In this document: piece after piece, positions 14,297-16,975 of the stretch
Position numbering within the stretch: position 1 is the stretch's first letter
How the letters are laid out: each line of letters begins with the position of its first letter
From: an uncultured Dorea sp.
Lineage (GTDB): Bacteria > Bacillota > Clostridia > Lachnospirales > Lachnospiraceae
DNA: 16,975 nucleotides
Assembly (NCBI GenBank): GCA_910579925.1
Contig: CAJTVY010000058.1
Span: forward strand, 1-16,975
Reading direction: 5' to 3'
Program-made: the position numbers and the translations under genes
The notes under the pieces: model-generated
Told to the model about the DNA's origin: nothing
The model's database searches: none
What the model saw: only the letters and a program-made list of their open reading frames with translations

Positions 14297-14462
14297 CTAG
14301 TGTGCTGACCACATTATATCTGGCAAAACTCCGCAGGATATTCGCTCATCAGCAAGGCGGATTTTCGACGGCGTAGCGGTGGCTACGGATAGAAAATCCA
14401 ACGCAGCAGATGAGCGGATAGACAAGGAGGTTTGGCTGAATATAATGCGGACAGCACACTAG
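14297..14462. mobile_element. MITE-like hairpin element, copy 2 (166 bp)
   Basis: Same length as copy 1, with CTAG at both ends and terminal inverted repeats (CTAGTGTGCTGACCACATT at the left; the right end is its near reverse complement). Read on the minus strand it aligns end to end with copy 1, including AAACCTCCTTGTCT and CGGAGTTTTGCC blocks, so the two lie in opposite orientation. The interior folds as a long hairpin: CGCTCATC/GATGAGCG (14343-14350 with 14409-14416), GGATTTTC/GAAAATCC (14359-14366 with 14392-14399), CGTAGC/GCTACG (14372-14377 with 14382-14387), loop GGTG. No coding capacity. It is the better-preserved palindrome of the two and may be the more recent insertion. Confidence 0.75.
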
Positions 14463-14490
14463 CAGTTAGTCTCAGGATTGACTGTTTTTT
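14463..14490 (+). terminator. Terminator abutting MITE-like copy 2
   Basis: CAGTTAGTC (14463-14471) pairs with GATTGACTG (14476-14484), allowing two G-U pairs, around a TCAG loop, followed by six T (14485-14490). It begins on the base after the element's final CTAG and was probably the toxin-antitoxin terminator before the element inserted. Confidence 0.5.
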
Positions 14491-14521
14491 CTATACTCAA
14501 AATTCAGATTGGAGTGATGAA

Positions 14522-14715
14522 ATGAAAGATATTTTTAAAGATATGCAGGAAAAAGTTGGCTGTGATGATAAGCTCTACCCTACGGCAACGGAAAAGGAGT
14601 TAATGTGAAAGTCAAGGTGGCTGTGAAATTCCTTGATAATCAGACAAAGGCCACGCAAGTGTCGCAGTATGAGCTTGTGCTGCATAAGGATAGTAACTGG
14701 AAGATTGTGGGATAA
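14522..14715 (+). pseudogene. Frameshifted fragment of an unknown gene
   Basis: Two out-of-register frames overlap. ATG 14522 starts MKDIFKDMQEKVGCDD and stops at 14608; another frame gives YGNGKGVNVKVKVAV then VSQYELVLHKDSNWKIVG and stops at TAA 14713-14715. The second has the alternating strand look and the terminal dsNWKIVG seen at the end of NTF2-like or lipoprotein domains. A GTG at 14605 with AAAAGGAG upstream could start a 36-aa peptide. The simplest reading is the two ends of one gene joined by deletion and frameshift. Family uncertain. Confidence 0.35.
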
Positions 14716-14723
14716 AAAAATGA

Positions 14724-14760
14724 GGGCGGTATATGCGTAAGAGAATGTACCGTCCTTTCC
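14724..14760 (+). terminator. Weak terminator-like hairpin
   Basis: GGGCGGTA (14724-14731) pairs with TACCGTCC (14748-14755), one G-T pair, with a T-rich stretch after it (TTTCC, then TCTTTTC). It follows the fragment ending at 14715. The following stretch to about 14890 shows no gene. Confidence 0.4.
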
Positions 14761-14890
14761 TCTTTTCTTCTTTTTCCGCATATCGCAAAAGAGCTCGTAT
14801 GTTTCTCTGCTTGCAATATCTTCTCTATGCTTTGTACTTATGCTTATATTGAGAAAAAAGAAAAGGTGGAAATCAATTACCGATTTCTAG

Positions 14891-15139
14891 CAGGTTCTCA
14901 ATGTGGTATTGCCTGATGGTAATGGCCGTGTCGGCAGGCTGATATTGTTCAAAGAATGCTTGAAATATCATATCATTCCGTTTATAATTGAAGATCAATG
15001 GAAAATGTTCTACTACCGCAGCTTAAAGGAATGGGAGAATGAGAGAGGGTATCTGAGAGATACCTGTCTGAACGCACAGGATCAATATAAGGCATATCTG
15101 GATTATTTTCGCATTCCATATGAAGATGACAATAGTTAA
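14891..15139 (+). pseudogene. Fic-domain protein remnant (C-terminal part)
   Basis: An open frame between a stop at 14888-14890 and TAA at 15137-15139 begins QVLNVVLPDGNGRVGRLILF and continues through FKECLKYHIIPF to YLDYFRIPYE. PDGNGRVGR is the ATP-binding core of the Fic motif HPFxxGNGRxxR, but the catalytic His and the Pro-Phe before it are missing (VVL instead), and the whole N-terminal two-thirds of the domain is absent. The only start, GTG at 14903, has no ribosome binding site. Intact Fic proteins transfer AMP or related groups to target proteins; this remnant cannot. It is a sign of gene decay in this stretch. Confidence 0.7.
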
Positions 15140-15168
15140 TGCAGACTTTTTAGGAAAGGATAGGAAAA

Positions 15169-15621
15169 ATGCAGGTTATAGATTATTTCAGCTGCGACCG
15201 GCCAGAATACTGGCTTAAGCAGATTAAGAAGAGCGACTGGGGCGCCGGGCAGTTTTTATATCAGTTATTAAACGAAAACAGGTTACAAAGTGTTGTAGGC
15301 GAAAACCCAAAGGTGTTAATGCTTACGAATGAGGATGAACTTGTTTCATTCTGTACATATTCAGAAAAGGATGATATACAGCCCACGCATCTGACTCCGT
15401 GGATAGGATTTGTCTATACGTTTCCCCAATATAGAGGAAATCATTATATAGGGGAACTGTTTCTGGAAATCGAGAAAATTGCGAAAAATGAGAAGGTACA
15501 TGAGATCTTTATCTCAACAGACCATATAGGATTATATGAAAAGTATGGATGTGAATTTTATCAGATCATGAATGATATGAACGGCGAACCGTCCAGAGTT
15601 TATAGAAAACAGGTAGATTAA
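15169..15621 (+). CDS. GNAT family N-acetyltransferase
   Basis: A 150-aa protein starting MQVIDYFSC at ATG 15169, preceded by AGGAAAGGATAGGAAAA. It has the GNAT pattern in the second half: the strand WIGFVYTFPQYRG followed by NHYIGELFLEIEKIA (acetyl-CoA pyrophosphate loop and helix; the glycine-rich loop is reduced to QYRGNHY), then EIFISTDHIGLYEKYGCEF, the conserved C-terminal strand/helix. Such enzymes move an acetyl group from acetyl-CoA to an amine on an antibiotic, polyamine, peptide or protein; the substrate cannot be told from sequence. It lies between the Fic remnant and an AraC-family gene on the same strand, with no visible terminator before the latter. It is intact and of normal length. 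Confidence 0.85.
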   Translation: MQVIDYFSCDRPEYWLKQIKKSDWGAGQFLYQLLNENRLQSVVGENPKVLMLTNEDELVSFCTYSEKDDIQPTHLTPWIGFVYTFPQYRGNHYIGELFLEIEKIAKNEKVHEIFISTDHIGLYEKYGCEFYQIMNDMNGEPSRVYRKQVD

Positions 15622-15676
15622 GATATTCATTATCTGATTGAATCCGCAAAATAATATAGTTCCCAGGAAGTACAGG

Positions 15677-16840
15677 ATGCGAAGACAGATAATACTAAAA
15701 ACAATTGTAATGATGACGCAGATGCCGGTCCGTGTCTATGACCGGCAGGGGACAGAGATCGAGAAATATGAGATTGTGCCAAGACAGATCAGTCAATATG
15801 AGCATACTTTGATTCAGCAGGTGATAAAGAGGCTTGCAGCCGAAGAGTTCGTGGTCATGGAGTATGGCGACGTGCTGCCAGTCAGAATGTATGGCATGAG
15901 AGGCTTGCAGTATGATTATGTGGCCGGCCCTTTCTCCTATGGTTCCCTGGATTCCGCAGAGATCAGAAGCTATATGAGAAGACACAAAATCAAGGATTTT
16001 CCCCGGGTACAGCTTAGAGAGAGTCTGCTGGCGGCTAATCTGATTCTGAACGCATACGCAGACGAAACCGGAGGCACAACCATGGATCTGCTTGAAAGCT
16101 GTATGGAAGAAGACGAAGAGATCCAGCTGTCTTCGCTGGTGGGGGAAGAGCTGAGGCAGAACGATGCATTCCAGTCCAACCATACCCAGGCGGACGAGAA
16201 TATTCTGTATCAGTATATCGAACAGGGCGATGTTGAATATCTGAAAGAGAATTATGATCTCCTCTATCTGCCCCATCCGGTGATATTGGAAGAAATTCAT
16301 AAGAACGAAGAGTATATGGCAGTGATCGGGATTTCTCTGGCCTCAAGGGCCGCAATCCGGGGAGGGCTGACATCCAGAGAAGGATTTCTGGTCAATGATA
16401 TTTATCTGAAAAGGCTGTCGGAATGCAGAAGTGTGACGCAGATTTACGATCTGGTGAAAGAAGCCCATGTATACTGTGCCTCTCAGGTCAGAAAGAAGCG
16501 GCAGACCAAAATGACCAACCAGTATGTGGAGCGGTGCAAGAAACTGATTCAGTCTAAGCGGCTTCAGACGATAGATCTTGGAGAACTTGCGGACGAGGTA
16601 GGAATCTCGAAGGAGTATCTGTCTAAACTATTTAAACGGCATGAAGGGATTCCGGTTATCGAATATGTCCTGAATATTAAGATCGAAGCAGCATGCAATA
16701 TGCTGAAATATTCAGACAGGCAGGTTCGGGAGATTGCGGAATATCTCAGTTTTGGAAGTCTGAGTTATTTCAGCAGGATTTTTAAGAAAAAGACGGGCAG
16801 GTCGCCTCAGCAGTATCGTAAAGAGACGAGCCGGTTATAA
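15677..16840 (+). CDS. AraC-family transcriptional regulator
   Basis: A 387-aa regulator from ATG 15677, with AGGAAG (15665-15670) upstream; the frame also opens at TTG 15638 without a ribosome binding site. The C-terminal ~100 residues (about 284-383) hold the two helix-turn-helix motifs: IDLGELADEVGISKEYLSKL and VREIAEYLSFGSLSYFSRIF, then KKKTGRSPQQYR. The N-terminal ~280 residues lack a cupin-like pattern and contain the LASRAAIRGG region seen in many clostridial AraC regulators of sugar operons; they probably sense a ligand. It is a candidate activator for the tandem repeats before the GH120 gene, though it sits 2.4 kb downstream and could have another target. Confidence 0.88.
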   Translation: MRRQIILKTIVMMTQMPVRVYDRQGTEIEKYEIVPRQISQYEHTLIQQVIKRLAAEEFVVMEYGDVLPVRMYGMRGLQYDYVAGPFSYGSLDSAEIRSYMRRHKIKDFPRVQLRESLLAANLILNAYADETGGTTMDLLESCMEEDEEIQLSSLVGEELRQNDAFQSNHTQADENILYQYIEQGDVEYLKENYDLLYLPHPVILEEIHKNEEYMAVIGISLASRAAIRGGLTSREGFLVNDIYLKRLSECRSVTQIYDLVKEAHVYCASQVRKKRQTKMTNQYVERCKKLIQSKRLQTIDLGELADEVGISKEYLSKLFKRHEGIPVIEYVLNIKIEAACNMLKYSDRQVREIAEYLSFGSLSYFSRIFKKKTGRSPQQYRKETSRL

Positions 16841-16879
16841 TATCTCTTAGGCCGGCTCAAAAAGGAATACAGTGAAGAC

Positions 16880-16926
16880 CAGGGACAAGGTAATCTTATC
16901 AGAGACTGCCATGGCCCTGTTTTTTT
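16880..16926 (+). terminator. Terminator after the AraC-family gene
   Basis: CAGGGACAAGG (16880-16890) pairs imperfectly with CCATGGCCCTG (16909-16919) and is followed by seven T (16920-16926). It is 39 bases after the regulator's stop. Confidence 0.6.
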
Positions 16927-16962
16927 ATAATATAGGAAACTTCGTTCCCTATATTATAAAAA
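16922..16962. repeat. Perfect 15-bp inverted repeat at window edge
   Basis: TTTTTATAATATAGG (16922-16936) and its exact reverse complement (16948-16962) flank an 11-base loop. It overlaps the T run of the preceding terminator. The next bases, CCTCCGGGAGG, form a second small palindrome. It may be a bidirectional terminator or the edge of another repeat element continuing past the window. Confidence 0.6.
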
Positions 16963-16975
16963 CCCTCCGGGAGGA

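Noticed and set aside
15695..16300. Long open frame (201 codons) on the minus strand
   Set aside because: It is antisense to the AraC-family gene, with no ribosome binding site and Cys/His/Ile-rich composition typical of a shadow frame.

Overview
The window looks like an accessory region from a low-to-mid GC Gram-positive gut bacterium, most likely a Lachnospiraceae-type clostridium. This rests on strong purine-rich ribosome binding sites, use of ATG, GTG and TTG starts, a GH120 glycosidase, DinJ/RelB-type toxin-antitoxin genes, and clostridial-style regulators. It cannot be placed to species from the sequence alone. There are no rRNA, tRNA or CRISPR features.

Layout. (1) 1-783: a 58-aa orphan gene with a clear promoter and terminator, then a decayed coding stretch with an in-frame stop. 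(2) 783-6141: a resistance-type module made of a small four-helix membrane protein, an OmpR-family response regulator, a histidine kinase with almost no sensor loop, a terminator, an array of 11-bp-spaced direct repeats, a 50-aa membrane protein, an ABC ATPase and two ABC-2 permeases. The kinase/regulator pair probably controls the exporter operon. (3) 6138-6303 and 14297-14462: two 166-bp hairpin-forming elements (MITE-like), with related terminal inverted repeats, both ending in CTAG and lying in opposite orientation. (4) Between them: an AAA-ATPase/PD-(D/E)XK protein, a GH2 beta-galactosidase-family enzyme, a GH120 beta-xylosidase-family enzyme, a small membrane protein of conjugative-element type, and a RelB/RelE-type toxin-antitoxin pair. 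(5) 14463-15139: fragments of dead genes, including a Fic-protein remnant. (6) 15169-16840: a GNAT acetyltransferase and an AraC-family regulator, closed by a terminator and a long perfect palindrome at the window edge.

How the parts work together. The two glycosidases have no signal peptides, so they would act inside the cell on imported oligosaccharides or glycosides carrying terminal beta-galactosyl (or alpha-L-arabinopyranosyl) and beta-xylosyl groups. No transporter for them is in the window. A pair of 20-bp-spaced direct repeats just upstream of the GH120 promoter looks like an AraC-type operator; the AraC-family regulator 2.4 kb downstream of the GH120 gene is a candidate to bind it. 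The toxin-antitoxin pair has its own promoter overlapped by a perfect inverted repeat, the expected autoregulatory operator.

The most interesting observations are the inverted MITE-like pair bracketing the glycosidase/nuclease/toxin-antitoxin segment, the OmpR-type operator array before the exporter, the AraC-type tandem repeat before GH120, and the unknown 50-aa membrane protein built into the exporter operon.
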